Shown piece after piece: positions 54,640 to 63,987 of a stretch of 64,000 nucleotides of DNA. Each line of letters starts with the position of its first letter. Positions within the stretch are counted from its first letter, which is position 1. The stretch lies in NCBI GenBank assembly GCA_031556065.1, contig JAVBTR010000023.1, forward strand, positions 58,457 through 122,456. The letters run 5' to 3'. Source of the stretch: JAVBTR01 sp031556065. Its GTDB lineage: Bacteria; Bacillota; Clostridia; Christensenellales; Aristaeellaceae. Under the pieces are notes generated by a model. That model did no database searches. It was not told where the DNA came from and saw only the letters and a list, made by a program, of their open reading frames with translations. The position numbers were made by a program, and so were the translations under genes.

Positions 54640-55454
54640 AGCTTCAATACTTGGGCACCGCTGCTGCTGAGGGCGTGCCGGCGTTGTTTTGTACTTGTCC
54701 AGTATGCGTTTTTGCCCGCCAGCATGGGGGAAAGGATATGCGTACCCGGTTTCAAGCGCTGGTGGATGATCGGCTTTTGTTGGATTTTCCGCCAGATACC
54801 TATGCCCATTACTTGAAATATGGCTTCGATTTGCCGGAAATTGCGCACCTGATTGTTACCCACAGCCATTCGGATCATTTTTACCCGATGGATTTGGAAA
54901 TGCGCAGCCCTTCTTTTTGCCATCCCGGTGCTGATGTACTGAATATTTATGGCAACAGTGCGGTTGAAGAAGGCTTTAACAGGGTTTTGAAAATGGAACC
55001 CAAGGTTGCCCTATATAACGCGTTCCATCAGGTGAGCCATGGCGCGGTTTTTCATGCAGGGGATTACGAGGTGCTGGCGCTGGCAGCGCTTCACAATATA
55101 AAAGAGGAATGCTTGTTTTACCGCATTCAAAACAAGGGTAAAACCCTTCTGTTTGCCCACGATACGGGTGTTTTTCCGGAAAAAAGCTGGGAACTTTTAA
55201 TGGGAACCCGGCTTGATCTGGTAAGCTTGGACTGCACCTGCCAAAGGGAAAAGGACGGGAGTAACCATATGGGCCTGGCGGATGTGGCAGAGGTGAAGGA
55301 ACGGATGCTGCGTGAAGGCATTGCCGATGAAAAGACAGTGTTTGTGGCAGCGCATTTTTCACATAATGGGGGTTGGACCCATGAAAAAATGACCGCCGAA
55401 GGGGCCATGTATGGTATTCTTACCGCTTACGATGGTATGGAAGTAACGGTGTAA
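54636..55454 (+). CDS. Metallo-beta-lactamase-fold hydrolase (PhnP-like)
   Basis: Start 54636 follows GGGAGG. The 272-residue protein begins LQYLGTAAAEGVPALFCTCPVC, split as LQYLGTAAAEG and CTCPVC; this cysteine motif and the metal motif THSHSDHF near 76-83 match PhnP-type cyclic phosphodiesterases. FAHDTG near 175 and AAHFSH near 240 supply further ligands. A phosphodiesterase or related hydrolase is likely; the natural substrate is unknown. It converges with the GH110-like gene, leaving 4 bp. Confidence 0.82.
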   Translation: MKLQYLGTAAAEGVPALFCTCPVCVFARQHGGKDMRTRFQALVDDRLLLDFPPDTYAHYLKYGFDLPEIAHLIVTHSHSDHFYPMDLEMRSPSFCHPGADVLNIYGNSAVEEGFNRVLKMEPKVALYNAFHQVSHGAVFHAGDYEVLALAALHNIKEECLFYRIQNKGKTLLFAHDTGVFPEKSWELLMGTRLDLVSLDCTCQREKDGSNHMGLADVAEVKERMLREGIADEKTVFVAAHFSHNGGWTHEKMTAEGAMYGILTAYDGMEVTV

Positions 55455-55458
55455 GCCA

Positions 55459-56958
55459 TTAAGGCAAAATGTAGTTATGATGGGCGCGGATGTTTTGGTG
55501 AACGCCTGTGGTCGGTTCCAGCTTGATAAATGCATCGTGGCAATGGGAGAACGTGTTATAAGCTGTTTCCGCATCTTGTACAGGGCCAGACTCGAACCAA
55601 TCGGTAGCGTCGGCGGCGTGATAGATGCAGGCCATGTGAATTTGCTGGAAATGGTTTCGAATAATTCGGATGCGTCCACTGCCGCCTGCCAGAATCCCTC
55701 TGGTGGGTACGTGGGAAAAGAGGCAGTTCTGGATGGTTACATCGGGGCTGGCGCTTAGGTTTTCAATGGCCAGCCGAAGGCCTTGCGGTAATGGCGGCAA
55801 GCCGGAAACAGTAATAAATCCGCGATCCGGCTGGCTGGCTTTAGGGTTTTGCACAGTTATAACCTTAATGGGCACCCCAATGCTTTCAAGGGTATCTGCT
55901 ATGATGATCTGCGCCAGGTCCCCGGGGTAAAAAACGGGAAACCCTGTGCTTTGAGGATGGCGATAGCGAAGGGCCAGCAAGGTTCCTTCGATGTGTTCAA
56001 TTTCAAGGTAAGTGCCGTGAACATTGATTGGATCGTCGTGAGGGTTGTCAAAAACGCAATTTTCAATGAGGATATGCCCCCGGCAGTTGGAAAAGTGCAG
56101 CATGTCTGCTCCGCTGGCGGAATAATACGGGGTGTTAGCTTGGTAACAAACCTTTGAAAAAGTGAGGTCCCGGCTATTCTGGCTGATAATCCCCATGCTG
56201 GGCGTGAAGCAAATGCGCGTATCACAAAAGGAAACAGATTCGCATTCGTTAATAAAAATGCCCGATGTTTCCCGCTTGGTATCCCGCATTTGGAAGATGT
56301 CCCCCGGGCAAATGTCTTGACGGGGCCGCCCATAATGCAGCAACAGGCCATGAGGGCCTGTTTTTTTGGCCCCGATGCAATCATCAAACAAATCCCGGTC
56401 CACTCTTCTCGTGTGGCCGGTTGCATTCCGGCGCTGCGAAAGGGAAAGGCCGTTTTCGCCCTGCCAATAGGGCTTGCCTGTATAGGGACTTTTTTCACTT
56501 TGGAAATAGACACAATTTTCATGGGCTTCAAAGCTATAAGTTTCTGGAATTTTTACAAGGGCGGTTTGGCCGTCGAAGGATTCCACCTGCCCGTCGATAA
56601 CACAAGGGCATGCGTATGAAATGGTTAAACCGGAAAGCTTGATATCTATACAATGAAGCAGGCAAACAGCCATAAGGTTGGCGTGAAAAACAAAGGTTGC
56701 CCCATTGCCGCGCAAATGAATACCCCGCTTGTTTTCAAAAAGTATGCCAATGGGCTTTATAGGATACAGAGTGCTATCGGTATTTGAAATGGCCAGCGCT
56801 TTTGAGGGCGCCTCTTCGGGAAAGAAATGATACTCGCCAGGTGCGATATCAAAGGCTTGGCCGTTTGGATGGGCGGCCAGCAAATGCGAAAAAACAGGCG
56901 CGAAATCCAACGCGCCGTTAACTGCGATGCCGTCCTTCGGGGTAACGTGGTAGTGCAT
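55459..56958 (-). CDS. GH110-like right-handed beta-helix glycosidase
   Basis: This 499-residue protein is built of parallel beta-helix repeats. The motif NPHDDPINVHGTYL near residue 310 matches the conserved region of GH110 alpha-1,3-galactosidases, which remove terminal alpha-galactose such as from blood group B or related glycans. No signal peptide is visible, so it would act inside on imported sugar. It is shorter than most GH110 enzymes (about 600 residues), and the sequence ends soon after a repeat, so the C-terminal part may be reduced. Downstream partner of an Lpl-type transporter. Activity is inferred from one motif and fold. Confidence 0.68.
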   Translation of the reverse strand: MHYHVTPKDGIAVNGALDFAPVFSHLLAAHPNGQAFDIAPGEYHFFPEEAPSKALAISNTDSTLYPIKPIGILFENKRGIHLRGNGATFVFHANLMAVCLLHCIDIKLSGLTISYACPCVIDGQVESFDGQTALVKIPETYSFEAHENCVYFQSEKSPYTGKPYWQGENGLSLSQRRNATGHTRRVDRDLFDDCIGAKKTGPHGLLLHYGRPRQDICPGDIFQMRDTKRETSGIFINECESVSFCDTRICFTPSMGIISQNSRDLTFSKVCYQANTPYYSASGADMLHFSNCRGHILIENCVFDNPHDDPINVHGTYLEIEHIEGTLLALRYRHPQSTGFPVFYPGDLAQIIIADTLESIGVPIKVITVQNPKASQPDRGFITVSGLPPLPQGLRLAIENLSASPDVTIQNCLFSHVPTRGILAGGSGRIRIIRNHFQQIHMACIYHAADATDWFESGPVQDAETAYNTFSHCHDAFIKLEPTTGVHQNIRAHHNYILP

Positions 56959-56981
56959 AAAGCCACCTCATAAAAGGATAA

Positions 56982-57011
56982 GGCGGCTGCGCCGTTTCCG
57001 GTGCAGCCGCC
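56982..57011 (-). terminator. Stem-loop between binding-protein gene and GH110-like gene
   Basis: GGCGGCTGC (56982-56990) pairs with GCAGCCGCC (57003-57011). On the minus strand it follows the binding-protein stop and is succeeded by TTATCCTTTTA. It may terminate part of transcription or stabilise the upstream mRNA. Confidence 0.6.
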
Positions 57012-57021
57012 TGCCAGAGAA

Positions 57022-58647
57022 TTACTTATTGTTGCCTTCGTACCATGCAGTCACTTCGGCGACCATCTTATCCAGGCCAGCCTGGTTCATTTCGTCGATG
57101 TACTTCTGCCATGCAGCATCATCATTCACATCGCGCACGCCCTTGATGAAATCGATCATCGCGTTGTCTTTGAGCATGGTGATGTTGTTCTGATATTCAG
57201 CCATGGTGGGCAAGGAGAACTGGATCAGGTTGGAAATGCCGCCCTTGTCATAGCCCAGGGAGTAAGCGAACAGAGCCGCGTCGTCGGTGGGGTTGGTGGC
57301 GACGGTGGGAGCCCACTGGGTCAGAGCACCGTAATCGTCAGCAGGGCCAACGTCGGGATGCAGGTCCAGGAATTCCTTGCGCAGTGCGTAGTCGCCGGAT
57401 TCCTTCTTCGTCCAGTACCAGTTTTCCCCTTCGGGGCCATAAGCCCATTCCAGGTAAGCTTGCTTTTCTTCGTTGCCTTCGGGCCAGTAACGGGTTTGCA
57501 TGTAGTTCATGATGTCCAGAATACGGGTGAACTTGCCGGTGTCGGCGGTGGTTTCGGGATTGAATACGTAGAACTGCGCCAGCATGTTCCAGTTCTTCAG
57601 ACCCTTACCATTGGGGCCTTCAACAGGATCGCCGTAAGCGATTTGGCCTTCGGGATGAACAGCAATCCATTCCTTGGCAACGTTGCCAGGTTCGCAATCA
57701 GCCACTTCGCCGTCCTTGATGGTCTTGTACATGCCGGGCATCACCCAGTGATAGTAGTTGCCGCGCACGGTCATACCAATGCGGCCATCGATGAGGGAGT
57801 TGGAAACGGCCCAGTAACCGCCGGTGTTTTCGCCGGTGATGAATTCAGGGTCGATCACGCCATCTTTGTACCACTTGGCAGCTACTTTCAAGGCTTCGCG
57901 GTAGTAGTCGCTGCTGGCAGCCCAGGTTACTTTGCCGTCGATCAGCTGGAAGTAGCTGTGGTCGTTACGGCCATCGGGAGCGCCGGGGTTCACGCCATAG
58001 GCGCCGAAGAGCTGGCGGAGGCCGTCGGAAGAGATGCCATAGGTATCCTTCACGCCGTTGCCATCGGGATCTTCGTTAGCAAATTTGTAGAGCAGGGTTT
58101 CCAGTTCTTCCAAGGTTTTGGGGGTTTCGGTTACGCCAACCGCTTCCATCCAATCCTTGTTGTAAATGGAGGGCAGGTGGAAGACGTTGCCGTTGGAGAT
58201 GCCGGGGATGCCGTACTGTGCGCCTTCATAAGCGCCCATGCTCCAGAACGCGCCGTCTTCCAGCTGGTCAAGCCAGTAGGTCAAGAAGGGCAGGTGTTCA
58301 CGGACCAGTTCCAGGTCGAATTCGCCGATAACGCCCTGGTCAATGTAGGTGACCAGCTGGGAAGGATCCTTCAGGCGGATAACATCGGGGGTGTCGCCAC
58401 TGCCGATGGCCAGGTTTAACTGTTCCAGGAAGTTAGCGTCTTCGTAGTTGAGCATATCGATGTCGACGTTGAATTTTTCTTCTACCATTTTGAGGAGGGT
58501 GGCGTCCGCATTCAGGGGAGCGGCGATGTAGGTGGTCCAAACGATTTTGTAGTGTTCCGCGTAGGGGTTTTCTTCCGCTGTTGCGATAGCGGGCAGCATG
58601 CCCAGAACCATCATAGCAGCCAGCAACAGGCTTAACCATTTGCGCAT
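57022..58647 (-). CDS. Sugar ABC transporter solute-binding protein (LplA/YtcQ-type)
   Basis: This 541-residue secreted binding protein has a signal peptide ending ATA-EE near residue 24, without a lipobox, unusual for a Gram-positive binder. A calcium-loop-like DPDGNGVKDTYG lies near 194-205, as in many large family 1 oligosaccharide-binding proteins. AAGGAGG precedes the start. It is downstream of two sugar permeases, and no ATPase is in the operon, so a shared MsmK-like ATPase elsewhere is expected. Confidence 0.92.
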   Translation of the reverse strand: MRKWLSLLLAAMMVLGMLPAIATAEENPYAEHYKIVWTTYIAAPLNADATLLKMVEEKFNVDIDMLNYEDANFLEQLNLAIGSGDTPDVIRLKDPSQLVTYIDQGVIGEFDLELVREHLPFLTYWLDQLEDGAFWSMGAYEGAQYGIPGISNGNVFHLPSIYNKDWMEAVGVTETPKTLEELETLLYKFANEDPDGNGVKDTYGISSDGLRQLFGAYGVNPGAPDGRNDHSYFQLIDGKVTWAASSDYYREALKVAAKWYKDGVIDPEFITGENTGGYWAVSNSLIDGRIGMTVRGNYYHWVMPGMYKTIKDGEVADCEPGNVAKEWIAVHPEGQIAYGDPVEGPNGKGLKNWNMLAQFYVFNPETTADTGKFTRILDIMNYMQTRYWPEGNEEKQAYLEWAYGPEGENWYWTKKESGDYALRKEFLDLHPDVGPADDYGALTQWAPTVATNPTDDAALFAYSLGYDKGGISNLIQFSLPTMAEYQNNITMLKDNAMIDFIKGVRDVNDDAAWQKYIDEMNQAGLDKMVAEVTAWYEGNNK

Positions 58648-58691
58648 TTGAGGAGCCTCCTTAATAATTTTTATGATTCACAAGGAATAAA

Positions 58692-59609
58692 TCATCCCTT
58701 GAGAGATCCAACCATGATACCCTTGACGAAGTATTTTTGAATAAAGGGATAAACAATCAGAATCGGAATGGTTGCTACCATAACTGTAGCCGCCTTGATG
58801 GTTTCCGTGTTCATCTGGGTGTTGCTGGTTACCTGCTCGCCGCTTAGGGGCACCAGGGAAGCGTCTCCCAGAAGCACAACCCGCCGAAGAACCGATTGCA
58901 GCACCTGCTTTTCGGTGGTTTTGATATAAACCATGGCATCGAACCAGGCGTTCCAGTGGCGCACGGCTGTCCATAGGGCAATGGTGGCCAGAATGGGCAT
59001 AGACAGCGGCATGATAATCTTGTACAGAATCGTAATATCGTTGGCGCCGTCCAGCTTGGCGGATTCCTCTAAGCTATCCGGCATTGCCTGGAGGTAATTT
59101 CGCATAATAACGATGTTGTACGCGTCAATAGCGATGGGGAGCACCAAGGCCCAAACCGTGTCATAAAGGCCTAAGTCGCGGATAAGCAGATATTCGGGCA
59201 CCATACCGCCTGAAAAGAACATGGTGAAAACGGTAATGGACGTCCAGAAACCGCGGAAGGGATAGTACTTTTTCGAGAGTACGTAGGCTAGGTTAAAGCC
59301 CAGAAACAGCGCGATCACCGTGCCGAGAACCGTTCTTAAAACCGTCATGCCAAAGGCCATATAAATGTACTTGGTGTTCAAAACGTTAGCGTAGCTGGAC
59401 AGGGAGAAGCCCTGGGGCCACAGCGATACTCTGGAAATCGCGGCGTTGGCATCGGAGAAGGAAACGCACATGAGATACCAAAAGGGGTAGAGCATCGAAA
59501 GTGCCATAATACCAAGGAACAGTACGTTGAACGTATCGAAAATCTTTTCGCCGGGGGTTTTCCGAATATGGAATGGAACATTCTTTTTCTTCTGGGCAAT
59601 AGATGTCAT
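58692..59609 (-). CDS. Sugar ABC permease (LplC/YtcP-type)
   Basis: This is a 305-residue permease with about six helices and the EAA loop near 190-210 (ESAKLDGANDITILYKIIMP). The typical C-terminus ends KYFVKGIMVGSLKG. It lies 12 nt after the partner permease. Confidence 0.94.
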   Translation of the reverse strand: MTSIAQKKKNVPFHIRKTPGEKIFDTFNVLFLGIMALSMLYPFWYLMCVSFSDANAAISRVSLWPQGFSLSSYANVLNTKYIYMAFGMTVLRTVLGTVIALFLGFNLAYVLSKKYYPFRGFWTSITVFTMFFSGGMVPEYLLIRDLGLYDTVWALVLPIAIDAYNIVIMRNYLQAMPDSLEESAKLDGANDITILYKIIMPLSMPILATIALWTAVRHWNAWFDAMVYIKTTEKQVLQSVLRRVVLLGDASLVPLSGEQVTSNTQMNTETIKAATVMVATIPILIVYPFIQKYFVKGIMVGSLKG

Positions 59610-59621
59610 ACGCTCACCTCC

Positions 59622-60590
59622 TTACCAAATACCGTAGTCGTTCACACGCTTGGCGATGGCATTCGTTGAAATGACCAAGCCGAAGGATAACAGGTTTTTA
59701 AACAGTTCCACAGCCGTGGATTGGCTGTACTTCAAGTTCTTCAAACCCAAATCGTATGTTAGCGTGCCTAGAATATTGGTGACTGGGTAAACAGCGGCGT
59801 TAGCCATGTTGTATACCTGATCGAAGTTATCTTTAAAGACGTTGCCGGATTGCATGATCAGCATAATGGTAATGGTGGAGGCGATGGAGGGCAGGGTGAT
59901 GTACAGAACCCGTTGGAACCGGGTAGCGCCATCGATCAGTGCCGCTTCATACATTTCTTGATCCACCCCAGACAGGGCAGCCAGGAAGATAATGGAACCC
60001 CAGCCAACGGACTTCCACATGTTGGTAACCACCAGAACCCAGCGGAAGGTGCTTACTTCGCCCATAAAATAGTAAGGCGTTTGCCCGAAAAACCGGGCGA
60101 TAGCTGCGAAGGGCCCAGAGGAAGGGGAAAGCAGCTGTAGGAACAAACCGGACAGGGTAACCCAGGAAATAAAGTGGGGAAGATAAGAAAAGGTTTGGAT
60201 GGTTTTCTTATACCGGGCATTGCTGATTTCGTTAAGCAGCAGCGCCAGAAGAATCTGGGCCGGGAAACAGACAACCAGGTTCATAATGCCTAAAATGGCC
60301 GTATTGGCGAAGGCCTGGCCAAAACCGGGCATGGCGAAAACCTGCTTGAAAACGTCTAACCCCACCCAAGGGCTGCCCACAATGCCATCTTTGATGCGGA
60401 AGTTTTTAAACGCGATCTGAAGACCGTACATGGGAGCGTATTTGAAGATAATGAGCATTACTAAGCTGGGAATGAGCAATAGCGTTAAGTAACGATACCG
60501 CCAAACCAGATCGTAAAGCTGGGTTCCAAAACGCTTGAAGCCTTGTGATACGCGTCCACCCTGGGATTGATTTTTTTTCGCTGTAATCAT
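59622..60590 (-). CDS. Sugar ABC permease (LplB-type)
   Basis: This is a 322-residue permease with six predicted helices and EAA loop near 213-232 (EAALIDGATRFQRVLYITLP). RYRYLTLLLIPSLVMLIIF near the start is typical. It pairs with the LplC-like protein and follows the 551-residue gene by 26 nt. Confidence 0.94.
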   Translation of the reverse strand: MITAKKNQSQGGRVSQGFKRFGTQLYDLVWRYRYLTLLLIPSLVMLIIFKYAPMYGLQIAFKNFRIKDGIVGSPWVGLDVFKQVFAMPGFGQAFANTAILGIMNLVVCFPAQILLALLLNEISNARYKKTIQTFSYLPHFISWVTLSGLFLQLLSPSSGPFAAIARFFGQTPYYFMGEVSTFRWVLVVTNMWKSVGWGSIIFLAALSGVDQEMYEAALIDGATRFQRVLYITLPSIASTITIMLIMQSGNVFKDNFDQVYNMANAAVYPVTNILGTLTYDLGLKNLKYSQSTAVELFKNLLSFGLVISTNAIAKRVNDYGIW

Positions 60591-60616
60591 CCAATCACAC
60601 CTTTCTTAGATTTCCC

Positions 60617-62272
60617 TTATGAATGGGCTTCAAGACCCGTCGTCCTGATTTTCAACACCCTGTCAACAGGGGTATAATCCGTAAGATAGATGGTGAAGTG
60701 CTCCTCGCTTTGGGGATAAGCGCCGCCGCTGCGGGCCATCACATTATGGGAACCGAAGGTATCCATGATGGAGATGATTTCACCCTTTGTCGATTTTACT
60801 TGGGCATCGCCCTTAAGCAGTGTAATGGCTTCGCCTGCTTTGCCGGTGAGAATCAGGCTGTCTGTTTTGATTTCGCAGTTTGGCAGGAAGCCCAGTTCCA
60901 CTCTTAATGGAAGTCTGTCGATGCCTTCAGTATGAATACGAATATCAATACCGTTTTCTTGCGGTGTAACGGTGATGGCGGTATCCAGCGGCAAGCCCTG
61001 AATCTTGGGTCGGATATTGGGATTATCCATTGCCCACCAGTCGGAGGTTTCGGGTTTTTCGGGATAGAAGGGCAAATAATACCAGCCTTCGGCATGGGCT
61101 TTTAATACGTAAGAATCATTTTCTTTTTCCAAGCTTTGTGCCACGAAATTGCGCTTGTCGCAAAGATTGGCATAAACAACCATGTACATTGAAAACGAAC
61201 CCGATTGGAAATAGAGGAAGTTGGGTTTATCCTCCATGACCGTATAGGAGAAATTGCCTTTACGTACTCTGGCAATTTTGGAATCTTTAAACAGGCGGTC
61301 ATAATTTTCAAAAGGCTTTTCAAAGGCGGTATCCGCCCCGTAGCCGTCCATTTCAGGGTACAGCAGCAACCATTCCACACCTGGCAGATTTTTGCCATGG
61401 CGTTTGGCGGATTGGTAAATCCATTCGGCCATGGCGCCAAAGTGGGGGAGTTTTAAAAAGTAACCTGTCATTAAAAACAAGTCGTAGTAGCTTTCGGTGT
61501 AAACCTTGCGACCGTAGTCTTGCCTGGTGGAATTGTTGGTGAAGACCGATTCGTCGGGATCGATGTAAGCATACATCATTTCCAGGTTGTTCTTAGACGC
61601 TTCCAGGAAGGCTTCGTCCCCTGTGGCCAAATAAAGCCGGATCATTTGGTCGTCGTTGACCTGGTTATAGTTACCGGCGCTGCGTTCAGCGAATTCGCCG
61701 TCTTCGTTAATATCTAACCCTTCATTTAAGTATTCATCAGCACGCTTTGAAAAACCTTCGTTGCCGGTAATCTTTGCGCAATGTTTTAGGCAGGAGGAAA
61801 TGGCCCAGCGGTGGTTGGGTGTATGGAAGCCGCCGGCGGCAATGCCTTGGGCCGCAGAGGAAATCAGGCGGAGCATGGGTGCTCTTAGCCAAGCGGTTTC
61901 GGGGATGTCGCGCTTTTCAAACACCCACCAGGCGTTTAATACTGCGTTAATCATGAAAGCCGTATCGGGCGGGGAAGCAAAATTACAGCCGGACAAATCA
62001 AAGCAGCCATCGGGCCGTTGAACACGTTCCATGTAGATAAGCACAGCTTTAAGCGCTTGTTCGACTTCCTTGGAAAGGTGATGGGTACTCTCCTTGCAGA
62101 TGTAGGCAATAGCTAAGCGGCTGAAGACAAAGCCGGACATGCGCGGTTCCACGTGGTAGTTTGGCAGAAGAAAACCGCCATACCTGGGATCCTGCGCGTC
62201 TGTTACCTGCATCGCCACTGCTTTCGCAACGTCGATGTCCAAGCTCTTAACCATCTCCATTAAATGATGCAT
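60617..62272 (-). CDS. Unknown protein, probable alpha-toroid glycan-active enzyme
   Basis: Start 62272 has GAGAGGGG 8 nt upstream; the open frame continues 32 codons further without support. I do not recognise this 551-residue protein with certainty. The N-terminal two thirds are mostly helical with repeated aromatic stretches (YMERVQRPDGCFDL near 77, GNYNQVNDDQMIRLYLATGDEAF near 195-217 written in part as NQVNDDQM and YLATGDEAF). This pattern resembles (alpha/alpha)6 barrels of lyases and glycosidases such as heparinase-like proteins. A beta-rich C-terminal part follows. It has no signal peptide. It is first in the sugar-transport operon, so a glycan-processing role is inferred. Confidence 0.55.
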   Translation of the reverse strand: MHHLMEMVKSLDIDVAKAVAMQVTDAQDPRYGGFLLPNYHVEPRMSGFVFSRLAIAYICKESTHHLSKEVEQALKAVLIYMERVQRPDGCFDLSGCNFASPPDTAFMINAVLNAWWVFEKRDIPETAWLRAPMLRLISSAAQGIAAGGFHTPNHRWAISSCLKHCAKITGNEGFSKRADEYLNEGLDINEDGEFAERSAGNYNQVNDDQMIRLYLATGDEAFLEASKNNLEMMYAYIDPDESVFTNNSTRQDYGRKVYTESYYDLFLMTGYFLKLPHFGAMAEWIYQSAKRHGKNLPGVEWLLLYPEMDGYGADTAFEKPFENYDRLFKDSKIARVRKGNFSYTVMEDKPNFLYFQSGSFSMYMVVYANLCDKRNFVAQSLEKENDSYVLKAHAEGWYYLPFYPEKPETSDWWAMDNPNIRPKIQGLPLDTAITVTPQENGIDIRIHTEGIDRLPLRVELGFLPNCEIKTDSLILTGKAGEAITLLKGDAQVKSTKGEIISIMDTFGSHNVMARSGGAYPQSEEHFTIYLTDYTPVDRVLKIRTTGLEAHS

Positions 62273-62342
62273 GTTACAAACCCCTCTCAAACGATGAATT
62301 GTCAACAAATTTATCAAATCTACGCACAACTTTGCCATTATA

Positions 62343-62361
62343 TTATCACAACTTTTGATAA
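62343..62361 (-). promoter_or_regulatory. Inverted repeat at the sugar operon promoter
   Basis: TTATCACAACTTTTGATAA is TTATCA and TGATAA with a 7-bp spacer. On the minus strand a TATAAT (62337-62342) directly follows it. The site is well placed for a repressor of the operon. No regulator gene in the window is specifically linked to it. Confidence 0.5.
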
Positions 62362-62599
62362 AGCGCAATAGCTTTTTGCTTTTTTGTACTCTAAATATTT
62401 GTTTTCGTACTTTGCCCTGAGAGGATTGGGGTGAAATGTGATTGTTGGAATGTGGCGAAATTAGCGGAATACCAGTAGTGCAAAGTGTTCATAAAAAGTG
62501 CTGTGTTGTGGCAGGCAAACTGAAATGAGACCCCCGAGAGACGGAAAAGCTTCCCCAAATCACCGGCTGCGTATATTTTACAAAATGGTGAACTTGTTG

Positions 62600-62628
62600 T
62601 TGACATGTGGTTAACTATTGAGTAGAAT
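62600..62628 (+). promoter_or_regulatory. Promoter of MFS gene
   Basis: TTGACA (62600-62605), a 17-bp spacer and TAGAAT (62623-62628). The rest of the 386-bp gap 62273-62658 shows no gene. Confidence 0.82.
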
Positions 62629-62658
62629 AAAGAAAAAATGAAACTGGAGGACAATTAG

Positions 62659-63822
62659 GTGAAAAAACGGCTCATTGCGCCGTATACGGCGTTTCTCATT
62701 TTCAACTTCGCGTTTTTCATGATGGACACGGCATCCAGTTACTTTAGCATTTACCTTAATGAAATCGGAATGAGCAAAACAGAGATTGGCATGATTACGG
62801 CCGCTTCTTCTATGGTGGCGCTTTTAATGCAGCCCTCGCTGGGTTTGATGGCGGACCGGACCAGGTCTAAAAACAAAATGCTCCAATCGGTTATTTTGCT
62901 TACCGCCCTTTTGTATCCGCTGATTCTTTTGTCCACGAATGTTGTCTATATCTTAATTATTTATACGCTTTACATAACCCTGCGCAGGAGCCAGCCTTCT
63001 TTAAATAATAGTATGTCCCTTGAATACGCGGAAACCAGCGGCAGGCGGTATGGGCCTATTCGTATGATGGGCGCGGTGGGCTATTCTTTGATGATGGCGC
63101 TGGTGGGGCAGGTTTCAAAGTTTTCTACCCAAGCCACTTTTTATGCCTACAGCGCCATCTGCGTTATGAATATCCTTCTCATCTTTTTCCTGCCCACCAT
63201 GCAGGGTCATCAGCACGGGAACAAGCGGCTGCCGTTCAGGGCTGTGCTTTATAACAAGCCTGTGGTGAAGCTGATCGCTTTTAGTATGATCATGTCCTTG
63301 GCTCAGGGAATGTATTTTTCGTTTTTCTCTATCTTTTTTACAGAGGAGCTTGGGGGCACAAATGCTTTGTACGGCACAATGCTATCCATCTCGGCTCTTT
63401 GCGAGATTCCGTTTTTGTTCTACTCGGATCGGATTATCAGGCGCATTGGCACTAAAAAGCTGCTTTTCATCATTGCCTTTTTAGATGCCCTTCGCTGGTT
63501 CGCCACCTTCTTTGTTAATAACCCCTACCTTCAAATGGTGATACAGGCGCTAAATTTCTTAAACATTCTTATGCAAGTGGCTGTGAATGTAAAAATGAAC
63601 AGCCTGGTTTCCCCACAATTTAAGACCACAGTGCAGACATTGGCAGTAACAGTGCAGACAGTGGCCTCGCTGTTGATTTCCTCCTTCTTGGGGGGGATCT
63701 TGGCGGATGCCATTGGTTTAAGGCCCTTATTCTTGATCTCCGGTGCCATTTCGTTGGGCGCTGCTGTGGTGTTTTATGGCTTTGTTTTTAAAAAGGATTT
63801 GGATGAACCGGTGTTAGAGTAA
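62659..63822 (+). CDS. Major facilitator superfamily transporter
   Basis: GTG start at 62659, with TGGAGG 8 nt upstream. The 387-residue protein has about twelve transmembrane helices and the loop 2-3 motif GLMADRTRSKNKML near 61-74, with a related GTKKLL near 273. It resembles MFS_1-like and nucleoside/sugar-type carriers. Substrate is unknown; position opposite the sugar operon suggests a sugar or its product. The downstream sequence begins a hairpin array whose first stem may terminate this gene. Confidence 0.88.
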   Translation: MKKRLIAPYTAFLIFNFAFFMMDTASSYFSIYLNEIGMSKTEIGMITAASSMVALLMQPSLGLMADRTRSKNKMLQSVILLTALLYPLILLSTNVVYILIIYTLYITLRRSQPSLNNSMSLEYAETSGRRYGPIRMMGAVGYSLMMALVGQVSKFSTQATFYAYSAICVMNILLIFFLPTMQGHQHGNKRLPFRAVLYNKPVVKLIAFSMIMSLAQGMYFSFFSIFFTEELGGTNALYGTMLSISALCEIPFLFYSDRIIRRIGTKKLLFIIAFLDALRWFATFFVNNPYLQMVIQALNFLNILMQVAVNVKMNSLVSPQFKTTVQTLAVTVQTVASLLISSFLGGILADAIGLRPLFLISGAISLGAAVVFYGFVFKKDLDEPVLE

Positions 63823-63833
63823 AAGCAAAAACC

Positions 63834-63987
63834 CCTGGGACAAAGCATTCGTCCCAGGTTTCAGCGCGTCGACAAAGTCGACGCTTTCGTGCGACACAGG
63901 TGTCGCACGAGGGATTTCCCTCACTGCACTGTAAAATCTTCGGTTTTACGGTCGGGGCCATCGGCCCATTAAGGCCCTGAAAGGGCT
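63834..63987. repeat. Array of seven adjacent hairpins
   Basis: In about 155 bp the sequence forms consecutive stem-loops: CCTGGGAC/GTCCCAGG (63834-63858), GCGTCGAC/GTCGACGC (63866-63884), TCGTGCGACA/TGTCGCACGA (63887-63910), GAGGG/CCCTC (63909-63922), GTAAAA/TTTTAC around a C-UUCG-G (63931-63949), GGGCC/GGCCC (63955-63967) and GCCCT/AGGGC (63974-63986). Loops are 3-9 bases. The arms differ from each other, so it is not a simple tandem repeat. It continues to or beyond the window end. Confidence 0.75.

Noticed and set aside
57001..58419. 472-residue open frame on the plus strand
   Set aside because: It is antisense to the clearly coding solute-binding protein gene and has no ribosome-binding site or recognisable domain.
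62391..62654. 87-residue minus-strand frame in the MFS upstream gap
   Set aside because: It covers the MFS promoter, has no ribosome-binding site and has low-complexity composition.
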